Assembly (NCBI GenBank): GCA_015075445.1
Contig: JABTUJ010000016.1
Coordinates: forward strand, 20,363-84,362
Direction of reading: 5' to 3'
Source: Verrucomicrobiales bacterium
GTDB taxonomy: Bacteria; Verrucomicrobiota; Verrucomicrobiia; Limisphaerales; J093
Length of the DNA stretch: 64,000 bases
This document shows, piece after piece, positions 43,017 to 51,535 of this stretch. The notes under the pieces were generated by a model. That model ran no database searches, had not been told where the DNA came from, and worked only from the letters and a program-made list of their open reading frames with translations. Both the position numbers and the translations under genes were made by a program. Each line of letters starts with the position of its first letter. Within the stretch, counting starts at the first letter, position 1.

Positions 43017-43319
43017 GTGGCACGCAGATTAGTGCCGGCCGCCTCCAAGGCGAGGTCAAAATGGGGCCCCCTGGCCCTGGGCTGGGGTTGCGGACGAAGG
43101 GGACTGGCGAATTCCAGGTCAGGGAGACAGCGGCTTCCCGCCCCGGGATCCTGCGCCGATTCCGGACCTCGGGAATCGGGGCGCCCCTTCCTTCCCGGTG
43201 TGGTGCAGGCTTGCCGCCTGCGGTTCCGCCCACGGCCCGCCGCGACCGCCCGTTCGGCTGTTCGAAGTCCAGCCACAGCTTGCCAGAAAGGGCCGCGGCG
43301 CGTAGAAGATCTCCCGTCA
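43017..43319. other. intergenic region between Gfo/Idh and EF-hand genes
   Basis: 303 bp between divergent genes. It contains one QDACTT/VVQAS-type unit at 43198-43230 (GGTGCAGGCTTGCCGCCTGC). Nothing else is recognisable. Confidence 0.6.
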
Positions 43320-44027
43320 ATGATCCTATGCACCGCTAATCCTCCAGCCGCCGTATGCGCCCGGGGATCGCACGCGGTTGCCTCGCTGGGCTTGCTGGTC
43401 TGGCTCACCAGCCTTGTCAGCCTGCCCCCCGCCCGCGGCCACGAGGTCTTCACAGGCTTCGTCCAGCACCAGGTGCGCCTGGTCGCGGGCGCCCGCCACC
43501 TGGACGTGACCCTGGATCTGACCTTCTTCGAGGACGGCTCCGAGCACGAGCGCGAACACCTGGATGCCGACGGCGACGGGCGCATCCGGCGTCCCGAGAT
43601 CGACGCGTACCTCCGGCAACTCGAGCCCGCGCTCACGGAGAAGGTCCGCCTCGTCGTGGCCGGCCAGCGCGTGCCCCTCTTGTCCCTCGATGCCCCCCGA
43701 CTGGATCTCCTCGGCAACGACCGCACCGGCCGGGGTCACCATCGCCTTTCGGTGTTTCTGTTCGCACCGACGCCCGCCGCGCTCCTGCCGGGTGACGAGG
43801 TGGTCATCGAAAACCGTCTCTGGCCGAACCTTCGCGCGCTGGGAACCCTGGCGGTCGAAGGGAAGGACGGCGCCCGGTTCGAGGTGCGACCGCCGGCGGA
43901 TCCGTTCTTCCCGCCGACCCGGCCAGGGGAAGCCCGACGATTCACGGCCCGGTGCCTTCAGCCGCCCCGGATGCCCGTCCCAAACACTCCGACCAACGTC
44001 CAGCCGAAGGACCACTCCCCGCCATGA
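43320..44027 (+). CDS. secreted protein with one EF-hand
   Basis: 235 residues from the ATG at 43320. A signal peptide (AVASLGLLVWLTSLVSLPPA) ends before RGHEVFTGFV. The N-terminal beta-rich half (QVRLVAGARHLDVTLDLTFF) is followed by a calcium-type EF-hand, DADGDGRIRRPEI, near residue 83, then beta strands (RLVVAGQRVPLLSLDAPRLD) and a Pro-rich tail. The fold (strands, EF-hand helix, strands) resembles exported uncharacterised proteins that accompany metal-dependent hydrolases. Its stop overlaps the next ATG (ATGA), so the metallohydrolase is its likely partner. Confidence 0.75.
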   Translation: MILCTANPPAAVCARGSHAVASLGLLVWLTSLVSLPPARGHEVFTGFVQHQVRLVAGARHLDVTLDLTFFEDGSEHEREHLDADGDGRIRRPEIDAYLRQLEPALTEKVRLVVAGQRVPLLSLDAPRLDLLGNDRTGRGHHRLSVFLFAPTPAALLPGDEVVIENRLWPNLRALGTLAVEGKDGARFEVRPPADPFFPPTRPGEARRFTARCLQPPRMPVPNTPTNVQPKDHSPP

Positions 44028-46294
44028 ACCCCATCGCCGAAAGCCGAACCGCCACTTCGCCTCCGCACGTCGGCGCCGACCGTCCAGCGCGGTATCATCC
44101 CGGTCGCAGGATATCCTGGCCGGGGTCAGGGCGGCTGGGGGTGCTCGTCTTGACAGCGGTGCTCCCCTTGCCGGGGGCGCGCGCCGCCGATGCACCGCCC
44201 CCGCTGCCGCCGGGCATCATCGAGTTCGCCGGACGCGCCGCTCACCAGCACTGGTATCTGTTTGGTGCCGAGAACCGCTCCGCGCTGGACGGCCTGAACC
44301 GCGAGTTGCGCGAGGCCCAGAGCCAGATGGAACGCGCGGGGGACGACGCGGGTCGGCAAACAGCAGCGGCGCGGGGCGCCCGGGCCGCAGGTCGGTTGCT
44401 CGAACTCACCCGATCCTGCCCGCCCTTGCTTCGCCTGGACCTGACCGCGCAACCGGCGGTCCTCATACCCGCGGGCCCCGCTTCATTGCCGGGCGACACC
44501 GGGGCCCTCCTCGTGGAGGTGCGGTCGGGAGGCGAAGGACTGCGTTTCAGCACGGGCACCAGCGACCTCGCGCTGCCCGCGGGGGAATCGAGTCTCGTGC
44601 CCATCGACGTGGCCGCCGAGGGCGTCACGTACGTCCTGGTCGGGCTCGAACACGTCCCGTTCCACCGCACGACACTCCGCCTCGAACTGCGCCGTCCCGG
44701 TCAGCGCGCCGTGTCGCAGCCGGTCGATGTGGAGACACCGCCCCCGGGCCGGCTCAAGCTCACCGTGCTCTCGGCCGATTCAGGGCGGCCCACGCCGGCC
44801 ATGGTGCGCTTGATGTGGCGCACCGACGGACTGCAGCGCCGACCGGCCAACGGCATCGAGTTCGCCCCGCAGTTTGACCGTCAGGGCCACGCCAGCGGCG
44901 TGCGGGCCGCCAATCTTCCGGGGCCGTTGGGCGCGCATTTCTGGTGCGTGCCCGGCCCCTTCGACATGGCGCTTGCCCCGGGGGTCTGGCAGATCGGCGT
45001 CCGCCGGGGCGTCGAGCACGAAGCCGTCTTTGTGGATGTCACGGTGCGGTCGGGAGAGACCGTTGAACAGACCCTCCGCCCGCGACGCTGGGTGGACATG
45101 CGGCAGGAGGGCTGGTGGTCCGGAGACGACCACGTCCACACGCGGATCCTGAGCGACGACGATGCCCGGAACGTGATGGCCTGGGTGCAGGCGGAGGACG
45201 TTCACCTCGCCAACATCGTCAAGATGGGGGACATCTACCGCACCTACTTCGAACAGCGCGGCTTCGGCCCGGCCTACCGCGTCGTGGACGGCGACCACGT
45301 GCTGGTCCCCGGCCAGGAATGCCCCCGCACGCATGACCAGATCGGCCATACCCTGGCCATGAACATCACCGCCATGGTGCGCGACCCGGAACGTTATTTC
45401 CTCTATGACACCGTGTTCGACGCTGTCCGCGCCCAGGGTGGCCTGACCGGATACGCCCACGTCAACTCCGGGATGTTCCACGTCCACCGCGACATGAGCC
45501 TGAATGTCCCCCGCAACAAGGTGGACTTCGTCGAGATCCTCCAGTTCAACCAGCTCGGCACCGACCTCTACTACGACTTCCTCAACCTGGGCTGCAAACT
45601 CACCGCGTCGGCCGGCTCGGACGTTCCGTGGGGCGGCACCATCGGCGAGGTGCGTGCCTATGCGTACCTCGGCCGCGAACCCTTCAGCGCCGACCACTGG
45701 TTCCAGGCCTTCGGGCGGGGCCGCACGTTCACCACCAGCGGGCCCATGCTCGACCTGCGCGTGGACGACGCCTTCCCCGGCGACGAAATCTGCGTGGCCG
45801 ACAATCGCCCGCTCCGCGTCCGCGCCCGCGCCTGGGGCGATCCCCAACGCATGGCGCCCGTCGCCCTCGAGATCGTCCGGCATGGCGAGGTCCTGCGCTC
45901 GGCGGTCTCGAGCGACCCTGACGCCCCCGATGTCCGGCTCGACTTCACCGTGGAGGCCGGCGAAGGCTTCTGGATCGCGGCGCGCGCCCGGGCTGGCGAC
46001 GGCACCAGCGCCCACACGACGCCGGTCTATGTCGTGCGCGAGGGGCTGCGGTTCTGGAAATACGACGGTCTTGACACGCTCCTGGCCAAGCGCCGCGACA
46101 GCCTGCGGCAGATCGAGCAGATCGTTGCCGAGGCCCAGCGGTGGGAGGCCGAAGGCCGCCTGGCCAACGACCGCTACCGTCAGATGTTGGCCCGTCAGGG
46201 TCCCGCGCTCCTTGAACGCGTCACTCAGGCGCGACAACTCTATGAGGAGCTTGAACGCACCGCCGCCGCCGAACGGAGCCGACGCCGGAGGTGA
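44024..46294 (+). CDS. secreted CehA/McbA-family (PHP-fold) metallohydrolase
   Basis: 756 residues starting at 44024 within the ATGA overlap. A signal segment (LGVLVLTAVLPLPGARA) precedes a ~300-residue beta-sandwich N-terminal region. The PHP-type metallohydrolase domain opens with WWSGDDHVHT near 365 (DxHxH metal site) and continues with YAHVNSGMFHVH and SAGSDVPWGG (His and Asp ligands). CehA/McbA enzymes hydrolyse aryl carbamates and related esters or amides; here the substrate is unknown. The C-terminal ~90 residues form a charged helical coil. It is paired with the EF-hand protein upstream. Confidence 0.86.
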   Translation: MNPIAESRTATSPPHVGADRPARYHPGRRISWPGSGRLGVLVLTAVLPLPGARAADAPPPLPPGIIEFAGRAAHQHWYLFGAENRSALDGLNRELREAQSQMERAGDDAGRQTAAARGARAAGRLLELTRSCPPLLRLDLTAQPAVLIPAGPASLPGDTGALLVEVRSGGEGLRFSTGTSDLALPAGESSLVPIDVAAEGVTYVLVGLEHVPFHRTTLRLELRRPGQRAVSQPVDVETPPPGRLKLTVLSADSGRPTPAMVRLMWRTDGLQRRPANGIEFAPQFDRQGHASGVRAANLPGPLGAHFWCVPGPFDMALAPGVWQIGVRRGVEHEAVFVDVTVRSGETVEQTLRPRRWVDMRQEGWWSGDDHVHTRILSDDDARNVMAWVQAEDVHLANIVKMGDIYRTYFEQRGFGPAYRVVDGDHVLVPGQECPRTHDQIGHTLAMNITAMVRDPERYFLYDTVFDAVRAQGGLTGYAHVNSGMFHVHRDMSLNVPRNKVDFVEILQFNQLGTDLYYDFLNLGCKLTASAGSDVPWGGTIGEVRAYAYLGREPFSADHWFQAFGRGRTFTTSGPMLDLRVDDAFPGDEICVADNRPLRVRARAWGDPQRMAPVALEIVRHGEVLRSAVSSDPDAPDVRLDFTVEAGEGFWIAARARAGDGTSAHTTPVYVVREGLRFWKYDGLDTLLAKRRDSLRQIEQIVAEAQRWEAEGRLANDRYRQMLARQGPALLERVTQARQLYEELERTAAAERSRRRR

Positions 46295-46432
46295 CTGCCG
46301 CTCAGCGGTTCCGTTCCGTGACGGCGTGGGAGGAACACGGGCTCGACACGGAGACGGCGGAGCGTGTCGTGCGGCCAGGAGCGGGACAAGCGATGCCGAC
46401 AAGGCCGGGACTGGGCAACCGGCCACCGCGCC
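46295..46432. other. short non-coding stretch before the hicBA relic
   Basis: No feature was recognised here. Confidence 0.5.
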
Positions 46433-46643
46433 ATGCCTTACAGTGGCTCATCGGGCTCCAGGTGGTGTGGAACCGGTACGCTCTGCCCGGAAGTGCCTGG
46501 TGCCAACGGCCAGGGAGAGACCATCGAGGAAACCAAGGAGAGCCTGAAGGCGGCCATGGAATTCGTGCTGGAAGACCGCCGGGCTGACATGCTGAGGGGG
46601 ACTCCCGGCGGACGCGATTCAAGCCAAGGTCGTTGTCGGATGA
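46433..46643 (+). pseudogene. hicB: hicB antitoxin remnant, frameshifted
   Basis: From the ATG at 46433 the frame reads MPYSG and, after apparent indels, GQGETIEETKESLKAAMEFV then EDRRADMLRG. One base must be dropped at the run of five G (near 46595) to continue GLPADAIQAKVVVG to a stop at 46643. GETxEEAxxNxxEAIxLxLE is the core of HicB antitoxins. The antitoxin would bind HicA and its own promoter; here it is not translatable as one frame. Confidence 0.62.
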
Positions 46644-46690
46644 AGCGGCGTGACCTGAAGCGTCGGTTGCGAATGGCAGGACTTCGGAAC
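46640..46690 (+). pseudogene. hicA: hicA toxin remnant (N-terminal fragment)
   Basis: Beginning at the ATG overlapping the hicB stop (ATGA), the frame reads MKRRDLKRRLRMAGLRNL, matching the HicA start MKRRDLxxxLxxxG. It degenerates at the border of the convergent lipoprotein gene. The RNA-binding His segment is lost. Confidence 0.52.
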
Positions 46691-46691
46691 C

Positions 46692-47057
46692 TCAGTGCGG
46701 GTTGTCCCCACCCTGGTTGGCGAAGATGCGGGCTTCCTGCTCGGTGATCCGGCCGTCGTGGTTGGTGTCGCAACGGCGCACGGCAGCGTTGAACGCGGCG
46801 TTCTGGCCGCGCACCACCCGGGTCTTGTGCTCGAAGATCACCGGGATGTTGATCTGGGTGCTGGACTCGGAGCGGTCGAGCTTCCGCTCCGTCTTGCTGA
46901 GGGCCTCGTAGAAGATGCGGCCCGCGGTTTCGTTTTCGAACTCGACGCCCACGCGCGGTTCTTCCTGGTACACGGTCTCTTGGTGCGAGATACAGCCGGT
47001 CACGCAGAGCGCGGCGACCAGCAGGAACAAGGCGGTCAGCCGGGAATTGGCGTTCAT
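46692..47057 (-). CDS. small lipoprotein with C-terminal EF-hand
   Basis: The start is the ATG at 47057 (MNANSRLTALFLLVAALCVT); upstream frame extension is not coding-like. 121 residues with a lipobox VTGC, a mature region rich in Glu and Thr (EFENETAGRIFYEALSKTER), and an EF-hand-like loop DTNHDGRITEQEA close to the C-terminus. It is anchored in a membrane facing the periplasm. No family name was recognised. It is the third EF-hand-bearing exported protein in the window. The hicBA remnants abut its 3' end. Confidence 0.75.
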   Translation of the reverse strand: MNANSRLTALFLLVAALCVTGCISHQETVYQEEPRVGVEFENETAGRIFYEALSKTERKLDRSESSTQINIPVIFEHKTRVVRGQNAAFNAAVRRCDTNHDGRITEQEARIFANQGGDNPH

Positions 47058-47253
47058 AGAGGGAGGATCATCAACCTGAAGGACGAGGCGGCGACACGTG
47101 ACAGGGCGGGAGCCGCCGGGAGATGGAGCCATCGAACCACAAGCAGAGACGAGGTCCGAATGTGTCACGTTTCGATAGACGCGGGGCGCTGCCACCGTCT
47201 TCAGGCACCTCGGCCCGGAGTGGCCCGGCGGCCAGGCCGCACGTTGGCAGTCC

Positions 47254-48189
47254 TCACGGGGCACCCGGCCCAAGGGCCCGCAAGGCTTCCGGCGCCACCC
47301 CGCGCTCGCGCCAGACCCGCAGACTCGCGGCATCATGCCGCTTGGCCAACCGCCGGCCCACCGCATCCGTCACGAGCGGACAGTGGAAGAATTCCGGGGC
47401 CTCCCAGCCCAAGGCCCGGTAAAGCAGAAGCTGCCGCGCAGTCGACACCAACAGGTCCGCCCCTCGCACCACCTCGGTGATACCCATCGCCGCGTCGTCC
47501 ACCACGCACGCAAGCTGATACGACGGCAGGCCCTCCGGCCGCCACACCACAAAATCTCCGAAGTCCTTCCCGGCCACGAACCGCTGCGGACCCTGGCCAC
47601 CGTCTTCAAAACGAACCTCCTCACCGTCGCCCACGCGAAACCGCCAGCACGGTCGCCCCCGCGCCTGCCCGGGTGACTCGCAAGCCAGCACCCGACCCCC
47701 AAGTTCGTTGCTTCTGCATTCTGCACTCTTCCTTCCGCCTTCACGTTCCGGGGCCGGGCGGCACGTTCCCGGGTATACGGGTTCCTCGTCCCCGGCATGG
47801 GGCGCGGTGAGGGCGTTGCGGATATCACGACGCGAGCAGGTGCAGGGATAGACCGCTCCCGCCGTCCGGAGCCGCTCGAAGGCCACCCGGTACCGCTCGA
47901 GGCGTTCGCTCTGGTGGTAGGGACCGCAGGGTCCGCCGACGTCCGGTCCTTCCTGCCAGACCAGTCCGAACCAGCGCAGGTCCTCGAACATCGCCTCCAC
48001 GTACGCCGCCCGGCAGCGCGCGCCGTCCAGGTCCTCGTTCCGCAACACCAACACGCCCCCCGCCGCCCGACAACGCTCCTGCGCGATCCAAAAAGTCCGG
48101 GCGTGGCCGAGATGCAGGAGGCCGGTCGGGGAAGGCGCCAGGCGACCGCGGTAGCCGGACGCCGGCGACAAGGGGAGCGCAGACGACAT
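47254..48189 (-). CDS. gluQ: glutamyl-Q tRNA(Asp) synthetase
   Basis: 311 residues (E. coli YadB 308). It is a truncated GluRS without the anticodon-binding domain. The class I motif is GLLHLGHA. The zinc-type Cys cluster CTCSRRDI...YPGTC sits near 117-140. The KMSKS-like motif reads RLAKRHDA. It attaches Glu to queuosine of tRNA(Asp). A ~20-residue insert (GRKSAECRSNELGG) near 153-165 is translated from an interspersed 'TTCTGCA/TTCTGCC' repeat and falls in a non-conserved loop. It follows the glycerate kinase gene (36 bp) on the same strand. Confidence 0.93.
   Translation of the reverse strand: MSSALPLSPASGYRGRLAPSPTGLLHLGHARTFWIAQERCRAAGGVLVLRNEDLDGARCRAAYVEAMFEDLRWFGLVWQEGPDVGGPCGPYHQSERLERYRVAFERLRTAGAVYPCTCSRRDIRNALTAPHAGDEEPVYPGTCRPAPEREGGRKSAECRSNELGGRVLACESPGQARGRPCWRFRVGDGEEVRFEDGGQGPQRFVAGKDFGDFVVWRPEGLPSYQLACVVDDAAMGITEVVRGADLLVSTARQLLLYRALGWEAPEFFHCPLVTDAVGRRLAKRHDAASLRVWRERGVAPEALRALGPGAP
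47712..47748 (-). repeat. 'TTCTGCA' heptamer-type repeat inside gluQ
   Basis: GCTTCTGCATTCTGCACTCTTCC is closely similar to the heptamer run at 15055-15093 and is translated as KSAECRSNE. Confidence 0.72.
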
Positions 48190-48225
48190 GGCAGCGAGAT
48201 TCGGCCGTCCGCCCGCGAGCCCAGG

Positions 48226-49386
48226 TCAATCCTCCTCCCACGCCGCGGCCGTGCGGCGGGCGAGTTCCCGGAGCCAGTAGGACGCCTTGGCACGCGCTTC
48301 GTCGAGCGTCGCCAACTCAGGCACAATGCCCGCCACCGCCGTGAACGGCCCTGTCCCCGCCTTGCCCAGGTTCACCGAGCCGGCCAGCCCGAGACACGGC
48401 GTCTTGAGCCGGCCGCACAGGCGGGCCACCTGACCCACGCCTTTCCCCATGCGCACCGTCGTCTCATCCAACGCCCCCTCGCCGGTCACCACCACGTCGG
48501 CCCACTCCACCCGCTTCGCGAAGTCCGTCTCCCGCGCGAACCGTGCAAAGCCCGGCTCAAGTTCGCCGTCGAAAAACGCGCTCAACCCAAAGCCAAGCCC
48601 GCCCGCCGCACCCGCGCCCGGCGCGTTGGCCAGGCTCCGCACCGATCGCCGGCCGCTGGCCAGAACTTCGACCAGCCGCGCCAGGGCGTACTCCGCCGGG
48701 CGCACGTCCTCGGGACGAATGCCCTTCTGCGGCCCGTAGATGCGGGTCGCCCCGCGCGCCCCGAGCAGTCCGTTCTGCACATCGACGGCCACATGCAACG
48801 TGGGGAACCGCGCCGGCAACGAACCTTCGATGACCCGCTGCAGACCCGTCAGGTCGGTCCAGCTTGTGATCGACTTCCCGGCCGCATCCAGGAAATCCCA
48901 CCCCCACGCGCGCGCCAGCCCGAACCCGGCGTCGTTCGTGGCACTGCCGCCAATGCCGATCAGCAGGTCCGCCGGCCGTTTGGCCGCCGCCGCGCGGATC
49001 ACCGCCCCCAGACCGAACGTGTCCAGCTCGAACGGATGAAACCGGCCCGGCGGCAGCATCGCCAGCCCGATGACCCGCGCCGCTTCAATGATGGCCAGGC
49101 GCCGCTTCGGCTCCCACCACCACCGCGCTCGCACCGGGCGCCGGGCCGCATCCACCGTTGGACACACCATCTCTTCGGCGTCGTGATGCGCCCCCAACAG
49201 TGCCCCAAACCCGTCGCCGCCGTCGCTGATGGGCAACAGCTCGACCGTGTCGTTTGGCCGCACCCGCCGCCACCCGGCCGCGAGGGCCTCGGCCGCCTCC
49301 GGAGCGGTCAGTGTCCCCTTGAACTTGTCCGGACACACCAACACGCGCCGGACCTCAGCCTTCGCTTGGACGTTCTTGCGCCTCAC
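48226..49386 (-). CDS. glycerate 2-kinase (GarK/GlxK family)
   Basis: 386 residues. VLVCPDKFKGTLTAPEAAEA is the family N-terminus. ISDGGDGFGALLG, LIGIGGSATNDAGFGLARAW and VVTGEGALDETT are the nucleotide/substrate-binding segments of GarK-type glycerate kinases, which make 2-phosphoglycerate (or 3-phosphoglycerate) from D-glycerate. It links sugar-acid breakdown to glycolysis. The HAD-hydrolase gene upstream on the same strand ends 95 bp away; gluQ follows 36 bp downstream. Confidence 0.93.
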   Translation of the reverse strand: MRRKNVQAKAEVRRVLVCPDKFKGTLTAPEAAEALAAGWRRVRPNDTVELLPISDGGDGFGALLGAHHDAEEMVCPTVDAARRPVRARWWWEPKRRLAIIEAARVIGLAMLPPGRFHPFELDTFGLGAVIRAAAAKRPADLLIGIGGSATNDAGFGLARAWGWDFLDAAGKSITSWTDLTGLQRVIEGSLPARFPTLHVAVDVQNGLLGARGATRIYGPQKGIRPEDVRPAEYALARLVEVLASGRRSVRSLANAPGAGAAGGLGFGLSAFFDGELEPGFARFARETDFAKRVEWADVVVTGEGALDETTVRMGKGVGQVARLCGRLKTPCLGLAGSVNLGKAGTGPFTAVAGIVPELATLDEARAKASYWLRELARRTAAAWEED

Positions 49387-49481
49387 TTTTGCCTCCTCGT
49401 GTCTTCATCACTCTGCCGCCTCGGTTCGAGGACTCCCGGCCTGGACCGCCCCTCCCCCACCCCGGGCCAGGCAGGCCGCCT

Positions 49482-50366
49482 TTACCGGTGCCAGGGAGGC
49501 GTTTCCGGCAGGCTGGCGTTGAACTCGCGCAGCAGGGCCACCTCGTACTCGCCCGCAAACTGGTCATTCAGGAAACGGTCAATCCCCTCGTCGTACAGCC
49601 GCTGCCACCAGGCCTCCTCCTGCCCCGGCACGATAGGAAAGAACAGCGCATGGTTCGCCTTGGCCGCTTTGAAGTCGCCCGGCGCATCCCCCACCATCAG
49701 CACATGCCGCGGCGCGTACTTGCCGCCGGCCGCCCACTTGAGGTGCTCGGTCTTCGTCCCCAGCTCCTGGCCCGCAATCACGCGGGCATGACCCGCCAGC
49801 CCGTGCTCGGCCCACTCGCGCTCCAACGCCTCGGTCGGCGTCTGGGACACCACGATGACATCGGCCGCGCCGTCCAGCCGTTCGAGCGTCTCGCGCACCA
49901 GCGGGAAAGGCGGGACGCCGGAGACGAGGTCCGCGATGGCGGCATTGACCGCCAGGGACCAGGCGAGCACGGGCTCGAGAACCGTGTTGCCGGCGGCGAT
50001 CTCCCGTTCGAGCGCCGCGTTGCTCAGCGTGGTCTCGCGCGCCAGCCAGTCATCCAGCGGGTCGCTGCGCCACGGCACGACCCCGCGGGCCTGGACCTCC
50101 GGCCGCTCGGCGAGCAGGTTGAGCGCGTTGGAGAGGGCGGGAAACCGGTTCACGCCCCGCGTCTTCGAGTACAGGTTCACAAACTCCCACACCTCCCGGG
50201 CGTACTTGCTGACGGCCTGAAGGCGGAAGTGCTTGATGAACATCGGGGTGAAACACTCCTTGTGCTTGATCTCCATCGAGTCAAACACACAGCCGTCCGA
50301 ATCGAGACCCACCAGGTACTCCCGGGCCGGTTGGAACCCCTGCAAGACATGGGAAGCGTCGCTCAT
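49482..50366 (-). CDS. HAD-superfamily hydrolase (phosphatase)
   Basis: The start is taken at the ATG at 50366 (MSDASHVLQGFQPAREY). 294 residues. HAD motif I is GLDSDGCVFDSM, motif II is VIVVSQTPTEAL, and motif III/IV is HVLMVGDAPGDFKAAKANHA. A ~130-residue alpha-helical C1-type cap lies between motif I and II. The product class is probably a small-molecule phosphatase; no substrate is indicated. It is upstream of glycerate kinase on the same strand. Confidence 0.85.
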   Translation of the reverse strand: MSDASHVLQGFQPAREYLVGLDSDGCVFDSMEIKHKECFTPMFIKHFRLQAVSKYAREVWEFVNLYSKTRGVNRFPALSNALNLLAERPEVQARGVVPWRSDPLDDWLARETTLSNAALEREIAAGNTVLEPVLAWSLAVNAAIADLVSGVPPFPLVRETLERLDGAADVIVVSQTPTEALEREWAEHGLAGHARVIAGQELGTKTEHLKWAAGGKYAPRHVLMVGDAPGDFKAAKANHALFFPIVPGQEEAWWQRLYDEGIDRFLNDQFAGEYEVALLREFNASLPETPPWHR

Positions 50367-50548
50367 AGCTTGAACTGAAAGGCGTTGAAATTGGCGGGCA
50401 ACCCGGCGCCAAGTCAACCTGTTTGACCTCGTCCCCGTTCTTGAGGGTGTGCGACACAAATCTTCGGATCGTTCGTTCTGGGCTCGATTTTGCGCCAGGG
50501 CACCTGGAAAGCGAGATACCGAAAGGGTGGCTGTCCGCTGCGGTTGTT

Positions 50549-50620
50549 CTCTGTGTCCTCCGGAGCTCTGTGCTGAAAAACCGGACCCGGATTCAGCACA
50601 GAGCTCAGGAGGACACAGAG
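50549..50620 (+). repeat. inverted repeat, CTCTGTGTCCTCC type
   Basis: Arms 50549-50576 (CTCTGTGTCCTCCGGAGCTC then TGTGCTGA) and 50592-50620 are complementary apart from one small bulge, around a 15-bp loop. Confidence 0.88.
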
Positions 50621-50654
50621 GATCAGGCGACGAGGCAGCCGGAACCTTGTCTCA

Positions 50655-50940
50655 CGCCCGGTTGACGCCGGAGGCGTCACAGTCGACGCCGGAGGCGTCC
50701 CAGACGGTAGCCGGAGGCCGCCGCCCGGCGGCGACCTCCGGGCCCCGCGGGCCAAGTCGTAGGCACCCCGGAGGGGGTGCCAGATGTCGAGGGTCACCGC
50801 GCCTGGCATCCCTCCGGGATGCGCCCGACCGCGCCCGACCGCCTCCGGGGGTCTCGCTCGCGAACTCGGCTCGACCGCCTCCGGGGGTCTCGGCGCGAAC
50901 TCGCTCGACCCCCGGCTACCGTCTGGCACGCCGCCGGCGT
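50655..50940 (+). repeat. complex interspersed repeat (GACGCCGGAGGCGTC element)
   Basis: The element contains two GACGCCGGAGGCGTC palindromes in tandem, CATCCCTCCGGGATG, and two copies of GACCGCCTCCGGGGGTCTCG. Outer inverted ends are CAGACGGTAGCCGG (near 50700) and CCGGCTACCGTCTG (near 50918). Confidence 0.8.
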
Positions 50941-50984
50941 GGGCTCGCGTTCCGTGCCCAGGTTCATGGGAAGCCACCTGTTCC

Positions 50985-51270
50985 TTTTGGACCTGCTCAG
51001 GGGCCATGAACCGGGGGGGTGCAGGCTGGGCCGAGGGAATCTCCGGCTCCCCGTAATCCCCTATGTTCGCAATCGGCGGAGAAACCCCCTGCCCTCTGGA
51101 TCCTCCGCAGATTTCGAACATCGGGGATTGGGGAAGTGACGTGGTCATCTTGGATCGGCTCAGGGCCATGAACCCTCGCCGCCGGGTCGGGGGCCCCGGC
51201 CTACAGGTGGTCGGGGGCCCCGGCCTGCGGGTGGTCGGCCCGGTGCCCTCACCGGACGGTGCCTGGGAAA
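50985..51270 (+). repeat. composite palindromic interspersed element
   Basis: GGACCTGCTCAGGGGCCATG is followed by a hairpin (arms 51054-51079 and 51102-51132, core TATGTTCGCAATCGGCGG), TTGGATCGGCTCAGGGCCAT and GC palindromes (GGTCGGGGGCCCCGGCC twice, CCGGTGCCCTCACCGG). The order matches 32020-32310 in inverse orientation. Confidence 0.85.
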
Positions 51271-51535
51271 GCGGGCGCGGACGTTCGGCGCCACAACCGC
51301 CATGACTAATCTTGTACATTAACGATCTGGAAAACTGCGCCCCGCCCGCGCTGCGGGCTTGTCGGACGGCCCGAAGCTCCCTAAAAGAACTTCGCTTCTT
51401 TTGTTGTGAGAGGCGCAAATTCTGTGGGGTCCTTCTCACGCCGTGGGTCCGACCCAACGGTCACCCGGGGGCACAGCGGCTCCGGGTTGTCGTTGACGCC
51501 GGCGCGGGGGCAGGGCTCACTTTCGGCGTTTTTGC

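Larger units (their letters stand above)
50367..51535. other. repeat-packed intergenic region upstream of the ACIII operon
   Basis: About 1.17 kb with no credible gene. It contains a long perfect-arm hairpin (50549-50620), a GACGCCGGAGGCGTC / CCTCCGGGGGTCTCG repeat element (50655-50940) and a composite palindromic element (50985-51270). A small hairpin AAAAGAA/TTCTTTT lies near 51383. The ACIII promoter is presumably within the last ~200 bp but no strong -35/-10 pair stands out. Confidence 0.75.

Noticed and set aside
40647..43319. An open frame continuous upstream of the EF-hand gene, crossing the GH28-like and Gfo/Idh genes.
   Set aside because: Only the part from the ATG at 43320 has a signal peptide and domain; the rest is antisense or out-of-frame with known genes.
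50367..51535. Hidden small genes before the ACIII operon.
   Set aside because: All open frames are translations of interspersed repeats with no ribosome-binding sites or domains.
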